The position numbers and the translations under genes were made by a program. A DNA stretch of 64,000 bases, from contig CAWCDJ010000005.1 in assembly GCA_963794265.1 (NCBI GenBank), positions 620,001 through 684,000 of the forward strand. The letters run 5' to 3'. The DNA is from CAWCDJ01 sp963794265 (GTDB lineage: Bacteria; Acidobacteriota; Terriglobia; Bryobacterales; Bryobacteraceae). The notes below the pieces were generated by a model that saw nothing but the letters and a program-made list of their open reading frames with translations, was not told the DNA's origin and did not search any database. Positions 27,316 to 35,851 of the stretch are shown piece after piece; the first letter of the stretch is position 1; every line of letters starts with the position of its first letter.

Positions 27316-28908
27316 ATGTGGAAGTTTTGGTGCGGCGTGCTGCTGGCGGCCACCGCGTGTTTCGGCGCCGATACGCGGTTTGAGATCTCTTACGCCGCTT
27401 CGGCCAATCCGGGCCCGGTCACCGGCCGCATTTTCGTGATGATCTCGCGCGACCGCGCGGAGGAGCCGCGCCTGGGCGTAGGCCGCACGGGCGTGCCTTT
27501 CTTCGGGCACGACGTCGAGAGGCTCCCCGCCGGAAAGTCCGCCGCGATCGACGCCGGAGATCCCGGTACGCCGGTCGAAAGCTTAGCCGGGCTTCCCGCG
27601 GGCGACTACACCGTGCAGGCCTTCGTGAGCGTGTATTCCGAATTCCGGCGCGCCGACGGCCACATCGTCTGGATGCACGACGACCACTGGGAGGGCCAGC
27701 GCTGGAACCGTTCGCCTGGCAACCTCTACAGCCGCCCGCAACGGGTCACTCTCGACGCCGCCAGGGGCTATCGCATCGCGCTGGTCTGCGACCAGGTGAT
27801 CCCGCCCATCGAGGTGCCCTCGGACACGCAATACGTGAAGCGCTTCCGGATCGAGAGCCGGATCCTGACGAAGTTCTGGGGGCGCCCGATCTACCTGGGC
27901 GCTACCGTGCTGCTGCCGCGCGACTACGACAAGACCGGGATCTCTTACCCGGTGCTTTACGAGCAGGGGCACTTCTCGCTCAACCCGCCGCTGAGGTTCG
28001 CCCCCGGCAGCGAAATCTATACCGAGTGGGTGGCGGACGATTTCCCGCGGATGCTCGTCGTGACCCTGCAGCACCCCAACCCCTATTTCGACGACTCCTA
28101 CGCCGTGAACTCGGTGAACGTCGGCCCCTATGGGGACGCGATCCACCAGGAACTGATTCCCGAAATCGAGAAGCGCTTCCGGGTGATCCGCGAGCCCTGG
28201 GCGCGCCTGCTCTCGGGCGGTTCGACGGGCGGCTGGGAAGCCCTGGCGCTCCAGATCTTCCACCCGGATTTCTATGGCGGCGCGTGGTCTTACTGCCCCG
28301 ATCCGGTGGATTTCTCGGATGTCGAGGGCATCGACATCTATCACGACGCCAACGCCTTCTACAAACAGTACGCCTGGCGGCGCGAGCCCACCGTGAACAG
28401 CCGCGAAGTGAACGGCCAGATCCGCCAGACCTCGGAGCAGCGCAACCATTTCGAGCTGGCGAACGGAACGCACGGCCGCTCCGGAGAGCAGTTGGACATC
28501 TGGTCCGCCGTTTTTGGACCGCTCGGGGAAGACGGCTATTTCCAGCCGCTATTCGACAAGCGAACCGGCGCGATCGATCCAGCCGTGGCACGATACTGGA
28601 AAGAGCACTACGACCTGCGCTACTACCTGGAGAAGAACTGGGGCGACCTCGGCCCTAAGCTCTCCGGCCGCCTGCACGTATTCGTGGGCGACGCCGACAA
28701 TTTCTTCCTGAATAATTCAGTGCACAAGCTCCAGGACTGGATGAAGACCACCCGGGATCCGCACGACGAAGGTTATTTCGTCTACGGCGCCATGCGCGGC
28801 CATTGTTACACCGGTCCCGAAAATGCGGCCGGGCGGCTCAAGCAGATGGCCGAGTATATCCTGAGCCGGATGCCGCCCGGCACGGCAGCGGCGTGGTGGA
28901 AGAACTGA
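27316..28908 (+). CDS. Secreted alpha/beta-hydrolase (putative esterase family)
   Basis: This 530-residue protein has a signal peptide (WCGVLLAATACFGA), an N-terminal beta domain of about 180 residues, and then an esterase-D-like hydrolase domain. The probable nucleophile is the serine in LLSGGSTGGWEAL. An acid (GDADNFF) and a histidine (MRGHCYTG) follow in the expected order. Related enzymes include feruloyl and acetyl-xylan esterases, enterochelin esterase and mycolyltransferase-like proteins; I cannot choose a substrate. It may act on plant polymers together with the GH53 enzyme 3 kb away. Confidence 0.8.
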   Translation: MWKFWCGVLLAATACFGADTRFEISYAASANPGPVTGRIFVMISRDRAEEPRLGVGRTGVPFFGHDVERLPAGKSAAIDAGDPGTPVESLAGLPAGDYTVQAFVSVYSEFRRADGHIVWMHDDHWEGQRWNRSPGNLYSRPQRVTLDAARGYRIALVCDQVIPPIEVPSDTQYVKRFRIESRILTKFWGRPIYLGATVLLPRDYDKTGISYPVLYEQGHFSLNPPLRFAPGSEIYTEWVADDFPRMLVVTLQHPNPYFDDSYAVNSVNVGPYGDAIHQELIPEIEKRFRVIREPWARLLSGGSTGGWEALALQIFHPDFYGGAWSYCPDPVDFSDVEGIDIYHDANAFYKQYAWRREPTVNSREVNGQIRQTSEQRNHFELANGTHGRSGEQLDIWSAVFGPLGEDGYFQPLFDKRTGAIDPAVARYWKEHYDLRYYLEKNWGDLGPKLSGRLHVFVGDADNFFLNNSVHKLQDWMKTTRDPHDEGYFVYGAMRGHCYTGPENAAGRLKQMAEYILSRMPPGTAAAWWKN

Positions 28909-28927
28909 ACCCTCCGCCGTTCACCCC

Positions 28928-29137
28928 TCACCGATTGCAGTTGGAGGGACACACCCAAAACTCAAACGGCAGTTTGCCGTTGGAGTCGAGTTGCGGGGAC
29001 CACGTTTCCCCGCAGTTCGTGCATTCGAGGACAAACGACTGTTTGTCTTGCAGCCGGATACCCAACTTTGCCAGCTCCGCCTCGGACATTTTGCGGACAT
29101 CTTCTTTGTCGGTCGAAAAGCGGTCGAGTGTTCTCAT
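28928..29137 (-). CDS. Small zinc-ribbon-like protein
   Basis: This 69-residue protein has a charged helical N-terminus and one CTNCGETW...CPSNC pair that could bind zinc. GGAGG lies 10 bases before its ATG, which supports translation. I do not recognise a named family. It lies convergently between the esterase (19 bases from its stop) and the propeller gene, which runs away from it. Confidence 0.6.
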   Translation of the reverse strand: MRTLDRFSTDKEDVRKMSEAELAKLGIRLQDKQSFVLECTNCGETWSPQLDSNGKLPFEFWVCPSNCNR

Positions 29138-29230
29138 CGTCAGCCAGCCTCCTCAAAGGGGCGAAACCCCAGGTCAACCCCAATCTTCCCCAACTTACTG
29201 CCTGAGTCAAGCGGGGTAGTGTGCGATAGC

Positions 29231-29260
29231 GCGCATAACGGAGTACCGTTACTCGCGCGC
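29231..29260. promoter_or_regulatory. Extended hairpin upstream of the propeller gene
   Basis: TAACGG, AGTA, CCGTTA form a perfect 6-bp stem with a 4-nt loop, bounded by GCGCGC on both sides with a small internal mismatch. It lies about 75 bases before the start at 29337, in a 199-base gap with no other recognisable element apart from a short GGGG/CCCC dyad near 29157-29170. Confidence 0.35.
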
Positions 29261-29336
29261 CCGACGCAGATGTTTGAAAGATCGCAAGCGTGGGCGAGGC
29301 TTCGCGCATCTTCCCCGTACGGACGTTCTCGTGGAT

Positions 29337-30899
29337 ATGCGAATTATACGGCTGCTGCTTTGCCTCTTCGTGCCCGCCGGTGTTCAGGCGCAAGTTAGCA
29401 TTGTCACTTATCGGAACGACCTGGCACGTTCCGGAGGATACCTCACCGAAAAGATTCTCACTCCGGCGAATGTAAATCCGGCGCAGTTCGGCAAAGTCTT
29501 TACCGACGCGGTGGACGGACAAGTCTACGCGCAGCCGCTCTATCTTTCCTCCGTGCCCATTCCAGGGCAGGGCCTGCACAATGTCGTCTTCGTGGCGACG
29601 GAGCACAACAGCGTCTACGCCTTTGACGCCGATTCGAATGCCGGGGCGGACGCAAATCCGCTCTGGCAGGTCAACCTTACCGACCGGGCGGCGGGCGAGA
29701 CTACGGTCAGCGCCGCGGATGCCATGAACTGTCCTACCATAACGCCCGAGATCGGCATCACCGGCACGCCCGTGATCGACCCGTCCACCGGCACCCTTTA
29801 CGTCTTGGCGGCGTCGATGCGAGGCCAATCGTTTTTTCACCGCCTCCACGCGCTCGACTTGGCAACGGGAGCGGAGCGGCCCGGAAGTCCGGTGATCGTG
29901 GATGCATCGGTGCCCGGCGCCGGCGGCGATTTCTTCTCGCCGTCGCCGGTGGAGTTCCTTCCGTACTTTCAAATCAACCGCGCCGGACTTCTGCTGCTGA
30001 ACGGCGTCGTGTACACCGGCTGGGCGTCGCACTGCGATGCGCGGTCGTATCACGGGTGGATCATCGCATTCGACGGCAAAGACCTTCACCAGGTCTCGGT
30101 TTTCAATTCTACCCCCAATGCCAACCAGGGGGCCTTTTGGATGGGGGGCGCCGCGCCTTCCGCCGATAGGGCGGGGAACATCTATGCGGTTTCGGGCAAC
30201 GGCAAATTCGATGGCGACGTAAATGGCGCGGACCTGGGCGACAGCGTCATCAAGCTCTCTTCCCCGGGGCTCACGGTGGTCGATTCCTTTACGCCTTTCA
30301 ACCAGGAGTACCTGGATCGGGCCGACATCGACCTGGGTTCGAGCGCCGCGGTGCTGCTGCCGGACGCCGCGGGCAGCGCCAGCCACCCTCATCTGCTGGT
30401 GAACGCCGGCAAGGAAGGCCGGATCTATCTCATCGACCGCGATCAAATGGGCCGCTTCCAGGCCGGCAGCGACCGCCAGATCGTGCAATCCATCGCCGGA
30501 GCGGTCGGCCCCGTTTTCGGCGGTCCGGCATACTACAACAACACGTTGTACTTCGCCCCCGCGAACGACCGGGTCAAAGCGTTTCCCATCTCGGAGGCGC
30601 ATATCGAGGCGCCGCCATCCTCACAATCCGCGAGCGTCATTCCCTATCCGGGCGCAGTTCCGGCGGTCTCGGCGGACGGCTCTCTCAACGGCATCGTATG
30701 GCTCATCGAGGCCGGCGCCGCCGGCATCCTGCACGCTTACGACGCCTCGGACCTGGGGCGCGAGCTGTACAACAGCGGGATGAATGCTTCGCGCGATGCG
30801 CCGGGCCCGCTCACGAAGTTCTCCGCGCCCGTAATCGCGAACGGAAAAGTCTACATCGGCACGGGAAATTCGCTGGCTGTATTCGGCCTGCTCCACTGA
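29337..30899 (+). CDS. Exported PQQ-like beta-propeller protein
   Basis: This 520-residue protein has a signal peptide (LLLCLFVPAGVQAQ) and repeated propeller blades of the quinoprotein-dehydrogenase type (VYAFDADSNAGADANPLWQ, GTLYVLAAS, GRIYLIDRDQMG, GILHAYDASDLG). No clear PQQ- or metal-binding catalytic residues are visible, so it may be a scaffold or binding protein rather than an enzyme. I placed the start at 29337 because the signal peptide begins there; the frame is open from 29274. It converges with the GH53 gene, whose stop lies 2 bases away. Confidence 0.75.
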   Translation: MRIIRLLLCLFVPAGVQAQVSIVTYRNDLARSGGYLTEKILTPANVNPAQFGKVFTDAVDGQVYAQPLYLSSVPIPGQGLHNVVFVATEHNSVYAFDADSNAGADANPLWQVNLTDRAAGETTVSAADAMNCPTITPEIGITGTPVIDPSTGTLYVLAASMRGQSFFHRLHALDLATGAERPGSPVIVDASVPGAGGDFFSPSPVEFLPYFQINRAGLLLLNGVVYTGWASHCDARSYHGWIIAFDGKDLHQVSVFNSTPNANQGAFWMGGAAPSADRAGNIYAVSGNGKFDGDVNGADLGDSVIKLSSPGLTVVDSFTPFNQEYLDRADIDLGSSAAVLLPDAAGSASHPHLLVNAGKEGRIYLIDRDQMGRFQAGSDRQIVQSIAGAVGPVFGGPAYYNNTLYFAPANDRVKAFPISEAHIEAPPSSQSASVIPYPGAVPAVSADGSLNGIVWLIEAGAAGILHAYDASDLGRELYNSGMNASRDAPGPLTKFSAPVIANGKVYIGTGNSLAVFGLLH

Positions 30900-30901
30900 T
30901 C

Positions 30902-31924
30902 TCAGTGCCGGGTGAACCGGTCGAAGACCGTCATCACCGGGAGGGCATTCCCTTCCCGGTCGAAGAAACCGCGGCTGCCCAGGCCTCCGGCGACCGCGGG
31001 TTCCCACCAGAAAACTCCGGCGCCGCGGCCATCGGGCGCGGCCATCACCATCCGGTTGACCTCATCCCAAAACTCCCGCTGCCCTTCCGGGGTTTCCGGA
31101 AAAGGCGCCGGCTTGTCGCGATAATTACCCGGCGTCCAGTTATAGGCGGCCTCCACGACGATGATGTCCTTATGGTAGGTATTAGCCATGAAGGCCAGGT
31201 TTTCGCGTAAGTCGAGCAGGCTGCCGTGCCACCAGGGATAGTAAGATTGCCCGATTACGTCGTAATCGATGTGGTAAGTGTTCAGCTTGTCAAAGAACCT
31301 GGCGGTGGCGATTTTATCCCCGCCTTTATCGATGTGGATCATGATGCGCGGTTGCGGCTGATCGCCGCGCCCTGCTTCGACTCCGGAGGTCCCCGCCCGG
31401 ATGAAATCCGCGAATTGATCCCAATGGTCGGGCAGTTTGGCATCGGGCCAGAGCATCCCGTTGGTGATTTCGTTGCCTATCTGCACCATGTCGGGAAAGG
31501 CGCCGGCCTCCCGAAAGGCCTGAATGGTATCGCGGGTATAGTCGTGGAGAGCCCGAACCATTTCGGCGTGCGTCATCTTCTCCCACGCCTTGGGGATAAA
31601 CTGCTTGCCCGGGTCGGCCCAGGTATCGGAATAGTGGAAGTCCAGAAGGAACTTAAAGCCTGACTGTCTGGCCGCCTTGGCCAGCGTGATGGTGTACACG
31701 AGGTTATTGGGGAGCGCGGTTGGGGTATGAAAGAGGCGCAGCCGGATCCAGTTGTAGCCGTGGTCCCTGAAAATCTGAAGGCCGGGTTTGGCAACGCCGT
31801 TGTCTTTGAACACGGTGCCGCGGTCTTCCGCCTGCTTGAGGAACGAAAGGTCGGCGCCGACGGCATAATCGGCCGCGCGGACGGCGGGTGCGGCGCAGAG
31901 AAGAAATACGAGAAGCAGTCTCAT
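30902..31924 (-). CDS. Secreted endo-beta-1,4-galactanase (GH53)
   Basis: This 340-residue enzyme has a signal peptide (LLVFLLCAAPAVRAA) and a glycoside hydrolase family 53 TIM barrel. The acid/base glutamate is in VQIGNEITNGMLWP and the nucleophile glutamate in IIVVEAAYNW, as expected for clan GH-A. FLLDFHYSDTWADPGKQ is a family signature. It would cut beta-1,4-galactan side chains of pectic arabinogalactan outside the cell. It is divergent from the malectin-domain membrane protein across a 191-base regulatory-looking gap. Confidence 0.92.
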   Translation of the reverse strand: MRLLLVFLLCAAPAVRAADYAVGADLSFLKQAEDRGTVFKDNGVAKPGLQIFRDHGYNWIRLRLFHTPTALPNNLVYTITLAKAARQSGFKFLLDFHYSDTWADPGKQFIPKAWEKMTHAEMVRALHDYTRDTIQAFREAGAFPDMVQIGNEITNGMLWPDAKLPDHWDQFADFIRAGTSGVEAGRGDQPQPRIMIHIDKGGDKIATARFFDKLNTYHIDYDVIGQSYYPWWHGSLLDLRENLAFMANTYHKDIIVVEAAYNWTPGNYRDKPAPFPETPEGQREFWDEVNRMVMAAPDGRGAGVFWWEPAVAGGLGSRGFFDREGNALPVMTVFDRFTRH

Positions 31925-31930
31925 CGAAAA

Positions 31931-31960
31931 GAACCGGCGCGCGGCAGGACTCGAACCCGC
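31931..31960 (-). other. tRNA-like T-arm fragment
   Basis: On the minus strand GCGGG TTCGAGT CCTGC (31960 to 31944) forms a good T-arm with a canonical TTCGA loop, followed by a GC-rich 3' extension. No matching 5' acceptor, D-arm or anticodon arm could be folded upstream, so it is not a complete tRNA. It could be a decayed tRNA, an attachment-site remnant, or chance. Confidence 0.35.
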
Positions 31961-32031
31961 GGCCCCAGAGCCGTAAAGTCGGTAACGCTCCGATTCTATC
32001 CGCTCCCGGAGCTTTCAACAACCTGGGCCCT

Positions 32032-32061
32032 CGAAACCGATTTACGAAACCGATTTGCGAA
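32032..32061. repeat. Tandem 13-bp direct repeat next to a -35 box
   Basis: CGAAACCGATTTA and CGAAACCGATTTG follow each other directly, with a third partial CGAA. The array ends one base before the -35 hexamer of the promoter at 32063. Repeats at this place are typical binding sites for an activator or repressor. Confidence 0.6.
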
Positions 32062-32062
32062 G

Positions 32063-32091
32063 TTGACGCCAAATCCGAGTGAGTATATACT
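32063..32091 (+). promoter_or_regulatory. Sigma-70-type promoter of the malectin-domain gene
   Basis: TTGACG and TATACT are separated by exactly 17 bases, each matching consensus at five of six positions. The predicted transcript would start near 32098, 18 bases before the ATG at 32116, with a GGGGGA ribosome site between. This is the best-scoring sigma-70 promoter I see in the window. Confidence 0.7.
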
Positions 32092-32115
32092 TCCCCAAAG
32101 CCTTGGCGGGGGATT

Positions 32116-33720
32116 ATGACGCACTCGGACGTGGGTCTCGCATTCGAAAAGCGGGAGATGGAGAGGCGGGAATTGGAAACGATTCTCGGTTCCGGCATCT
32201 TTGACCGCGCGCCTAACCTGGAGCAGTTGCTCACTTACGTTTGTGGTAAGTACTTCGACGGTGCGGTGAACGAGATTAAGGAATACAGCATCGCGGTCGA
32301 CGCGCTGGGACGCCCTGCGGATTTCGATCAGAAGCGGGATTCCATCGTTCGGGTGGAGGCCCACCGGCTGCGCAAGCGGCTGCGCGACTACTACGAAGCG
32401 GATGGCGCGCGGCACCAGATCCGCATCGAGATTCCGGCCGGCCAATACGCTCCCAGGTTCGTCCCCCAACACGCCGTTCTGTCGGAGAACGGAACGGTTC
32501 GCGCGGGTGGGGCGGCAGTTGCCGTGGTCGCGCCCGAAGCTATCCCGCTCGAAGCACAACCGGAATTTCCGCAGGCACGGCCGGGCGCGATTTCCGGAAA
32601 ACGGAAGGGCCGCCGGAGGACCCTGCTCCTGGCCGGAATTGCGGCGGGGCTGTGTGCCGGCGCCGGGGCCATTTACTATGCGGGTCCGGGTCTGCCGCGG
32701 TGGCTGTCAGCTCCCCTGCCGCCGGGTGCGGCGGCGCCGCCGGGAACGCAGGAGGTCCGGATCCTGGCAGGCTTCGAAAGCGGCAAATACACGGACCGCT
32801 CCGGGCGCGCATGGGAGAGCGACCGGTACTTCCAGGGCGGCTCTGCGTTCGATCGCGGCGACCGGCCGATCTTCGGGACCCGCGAGCCTCGCCTGTATCA
32901 AAGGGGCCGTGAGGGAACCTTCAGCTACGACATCCCGCTGGCTCCTGGGGTGTACGAACTCCGGCTCCATTTCGCCGAGACTCTCTACGGAGAGAACAAT
33001 GCGGCCGGCGGAGGGGAGACCAGCCGCTTATTCGATATTTTCATCAACGGAACGCGCGTGCTCGAGAACTTCGACGTGATCGAAGAGGTAGGGGCAACCA
33101 CGGCTGACATACGCGCCTTCAAGGACATCATGCCCGCGGCCGACGGGAGGCTGCACTTGAGATTCGAGAAGGCCACCAATCCGGCCTTCGTGAATGCGAT
33201 CGAAATCACCCCCGGCACGGCGGGGAGACTTCGGCCGATTCGCATCGTATCGCGGGACCACGAGTACATCGACAACCAGGGCCGGACCTGGGAGCCCGAC
33301 CGGTACGCGCGCGGCGGCCAGTTGGTGGTCCGGACGCAGCCGGTGGAGGGTTCGGCCGATCCGGAACTGTTCCATGGCGAGCGGTTCGGCAATCTCCGAT
33401 ACGTGATTCCGGTAGCGCCGGGACGCTACGGCGTGACGCTGTATTTTGCCGAGACATGGTTCGGCCCCGGGACTCCGGCCGGAGGCGGAGTGGGCAGCCG
33501 GATCTTCGATATTCTGGCGAACGGCGTCGCGCTACGGCGCGGCTTCGACATTTTCAAAGAGGCGCGCGGCAATCTCCGGGCGGTTTCCTTCACCAGCCAC
33601 GGGCTGGAACCCGACGCCCAGGGCAAACTCGAAATCGGGCTGCATCCCGTGCGCAACTACGCGTGCGTGAATGCCATCGAGGTGGTGGACGAATCGGCGC
33701 CCGCGGAGCCGCGGTCGTGA
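32116..33720 (+). CDS. One-pass membrane protein: cytoplasmic regulator-like domain plus two malectin domains
   Basis: This 534-residue protein has three parts. Residues 17-115 match the N-terminal domain often found ahead of TPR, TolB or cyclase modules in acidobacterial and proteobacterial proteins (NEIKEYSIAVDALGRP, DSIVRVEAHRLRKRLRDYY, IPAGQYAPRF). A basic stretch KRKGRRR and one membrane helix (169-189) follow. Then come two malectin-like carbohydrate-binding domains (about 213-375 and 381-525), each beginning with a D/N-x-x-GR-x-WE-x-DRY pattern. The positive-inside rule puts the malectin domains in the periplasm. A transmembrane sugar sensor acting on the adjacent GH53 gene is a reasonable inference, but DNA binding is not shown. 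Confidence 0.75.
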   Translation: MTHSDVGLAFEKREMERRELETILGSGIFDRAPNLEQLLTYVCGKYFDGAVNEIKEYSIAVDALGRPADFDQKRDSIVRVEAHRLRKRLRDYYEADGARHQIRIEIPAGQYAPRFVPQHAVLSENGTVRAGGAAVAVVAPEAIPLEAQPEFPQARPGAISGKRKGRRRTLLLAGIAAGLCAGAGAIYYAGPGLPRWLSAPLPPGAAAPPGTQEVRILAGFESGKYTDRSGRAWESDRYFQGGSAFDRGDRPIFGTREPRLYQRGREGTFSYDIPLAPGVYELRLHFAETLYGENNAAGGGETSRLFDIFINGTRVLENFDVIEEVGATTADIRAFKDIMPAADGRLHLRFEKATNPAFVNAIEITPGTAGRLRPIRIVSRDHEYIDNQGRTWEPDRYARGGQLVVRTQPVEGSADPELFHGERFGNLRYVIPVAPGRYGVTLYFAETWFGPGTPAGGGVGSRIFDILANGVALRRGFDIFKEARGNLRAVSFTSHGLEPDAQGKLEIGLHPVRNYACVNAIEVVDESAPAEPRS

Positions 33721-33721
33721 T

Positions 33722-35821
33722 TCAGCGGCCGGCCGGGCAGCCGAGTTGCTCCGCGGCCACCCGCCGGATGGCGGCGGCTTCGTAGTCCTGGCCGCGGCGC
33801 ACGTAATTCCGCTCCACGTTGCGGGAAGCGGCGCAGATGTCGCCGTGCACCAGCGGACAATCCAGGTTCAGGCCGAGCGACCCGCCTTCGCGGCTGACGG
33901 CGCAGCCTTGCGGATCGACCTGCTGGTACAGATCGACCAGCGGGCCGTTGAGCCGCGTACGGCTCGGGTCGACGGCCAGCGCTTCCACCATCGCGAGGGC
34001 TGCCTTGTGCGGCTGGCCGGCAGCCCGGTAGACGGATGCCAACTCCTCCAGCAGGTCGGGATCGGAGCCCAGTTGGCGGCCCTTTTCGAAAGCGTCCAGG
34101 GCGTGCGCCGTATCGCCGAGCCGCAGGTAGGTCCTGCCCAGATCCAGGTATAACTCGCCCGGGACCGAGGTAAGACCGCGCCCGCTCCACTTCGGGTTTT
34201 CCGCACGATAGCGCGCGCTCCAGGCGAGTTCGATCCGTTCGCTCCGCAAGAGAGCATCGAGCGATTTGCGGTACCACGATTCGGGGCTGGTGCCGGCGGC
34301 GGCTGCGCCGGCGGAGTTCCCGGCGGCCATCCTTTCGCCAACGAACCGGTAGAGCACACCGGCGTTGCGGTAGGCGTTCGGCGCATTCTCGCTGTCGGGG
34401 AGGCCGTTCAGAATCGCGAGTGCCCGGCGCATTTCGTTGAGCGAACGGTCCCAATCGGCAGCGGTCAGAAAAGGCGAGTTATTGCTGGCGTTCAACAAGG
34501 TCTTGTAGCTGTTCGGCGCGGCTGCCACGCCGCTTCGCCAGAAGCGCTGCGGGTCCGACCAGTCGTCGTTTCGGGCCCAGGTACGCGCGGACGCGGCGAG
34601 GAGCACGATGAGGGCTGCGGCACCGGCAGCCTGCCGCCGGTGCCGCCGGAGGATCAGAACCGCATAAACGGCCGCTATCGCAAGCCCTAAGGACGGCAGG
34701 TACAGAAAGCGCTCGGCCATGGTGCTGCCGATCAGGATGACGAGATTCGACATGGGGGAGAGCGCTAGGAAGAAGAACGCGGCGGCGAAGAAGAGCGGCT
34801 TATGCCGGCGGGTGCTCCGGAGCGCGGCGATGGCGGCGGCGATGCACGCTGCCAGCGCGAGGATCGCCCGCCAATCGTTCCATGGAGACAGCGGAATCTG
34901 GTTGTACGAGTAGTCGTAAGAGAGTTTCCCTGGCCACAACCACAGAAGAAAGTACTTGCCGACGACCTTGACGGCGGTCAGGCGCGCCGTCCAGAAGCCC
35001 GCTCCGAGGAGCGGGTTGTCGGGATATGCGGTCTCGAGGAGGGGCGAGTTCGCAAGCACCCGCGCGCGGCATAGCAGGAAGACCAGGCAGGGGATCACCG
35101 CGGCGAGGTAACCCGGAATGCGGGAACGCCAGGTTGCAACGCGCTCGAAGGTGAAGTCGTAGACCACAAGGACGGCAATGGTGACGGCGGTATTCTCCTT
35201 GGAAAACATGCCGGCCGCAACCGCCAGCGCCACCGCCGCGACCCATACAGCTTTGCGCCGGCCGCTGGCGCGCAGAGCCCGGCGGTGGCACAGCAGGGCC
35301 GCCAGCACTCCGAACGCGGCCAACAGATCGGCCCGGCCCACGATATTGGTTACCGATTCGGTCTGTATCGGATGCAATCCCCAGATTGCGGCGAGAAACA
35401 GCGCGGCCGGGATCTGCTCGAAAATCGTCAGGCCTACCAGGTAGACCAGCACCATGTTGAAGGCGTGCAGGATGAGGTTGACCCAGTGATATCCCTCGGG
35501 GTTCGCGCCGTTGCCCAGGATCGCGTAATTGAACAGGTAACTGAGTGTGGTCAGGGGACGGTAGAGGCCGGTTGGAGCTACCTCCCAGTATTGACCGGTG
35601 AGGATGCGATGGAGTTGCACCGCGGAGACGCTCTGAATGCGGGCGTCTTTGAGGATGACGCCCTCATTATCCAGGAGAAACGGGACGTGAAGCGAATTCG
35701 AATACACCAGGAACATGACGCCGATCAGGACGGCGAGCGCCAGCGCATGCCTGGCCACCCGCGAAGGCCCGGGCTGGGAGATTTTGGCGGGCTTCGCGGA
35801 TTTTGCCTTGTCGCGCTTCAC
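33722..35821 (-). CDS. TMTC-like membrane glycosyltransferase with TPR tail
   Basis: This 699-residue protein begins with a cytoplasmic basic leader, then about eleven membrane spans. The region HPIQTESVTNIVGRADLLAA is diagnostic for the TMTC/DUF1736 group of GT-C-type O-mannosyltransferases, and an acidic pair lies in the first loop (FLLDNEGV). The C-terminal 250 residues are TPR-like helices, presumably periplasmic (LDLGRTYLRLGDTAHALDAFEKG). It would transfer a sugar from a polyprenyl-phosphate donor to protein or another acceptor. It converges with the malectin gene with a one-base gap. Confidence 0.75.
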   Translation of the reverse strand: MKRDKAKSAKPAKISQPGPSRVARHALALAVLIGVMFLVYSNSLHVPFLLDNEGVILKDARIQSVSAVQLHRILTGQYWEVAPTGLYRPLTTLSYLFNYAILGNGANPEGYHWVNLILHAFNMVLVYLVGLTIFEQIPAALFLAAIWGLHPIQTESVTNIVGRADLLAAFGVLAALLCHRRALRASGRRKAVWVAAVALAVAAGMFSKENTAVTIAVLVVYDFTFERVATWRSRIPGYLAAVIPCLVFLLCRARVLANSPLLETAYPDNPLLGAGFWTARLTAVKVVGKYFLLWLWPGKLSYDYSYNQIPLSPWNDWRAILALAACIAAAIAALRSTRRHKPLFFAAAFFFLALSPMSNLVILIGSTMAERFLYLPSLGLAIAAVYAVLILRRHRRQAAGAAALIVLLAASARTWARNDDWSDPQRFWRSGVAAAPNSYKTLLNASNNSPFLTAADWDRSLNEMRRALAILNGLPDSENAPNAYRNAGVLYRFVGERMAAGNSAGAAAAGTSPESWYRKSLDALLRSERIELAWSARYRAENPKWSGRGLTSVPGELYLDLGRTYLRLGDTAHALDAFEKGRQLGSDPDLLEELASVYRAAGQPHKAALAMVEALAVDPSRTRLNGPLVDLYQQVDPQGCAVSREGGSLGLNLDCPLVHGDICAASRNVERNYVRRGQDYEAAAIRRVAAEQLGCPAGR

Positions 35822-35851
35822 AATTCACTATTTCTAGCATGTTGATCGCGG

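Noticed and set aside
28962..30602. A 546-codon minus-strand open frame across the propeller gene
   Set aside because: It runs antisense to clear propeller blades and is rich in Arg/Asp/Val without any domain pattern.
31931..32040. A complete tRNA gene in the GH53/malectin gap
   Set aside because: Only a T-arm folds. No 5' acceptor pairing with the GC-rich 3' end and no standard anticodon loop could be found.
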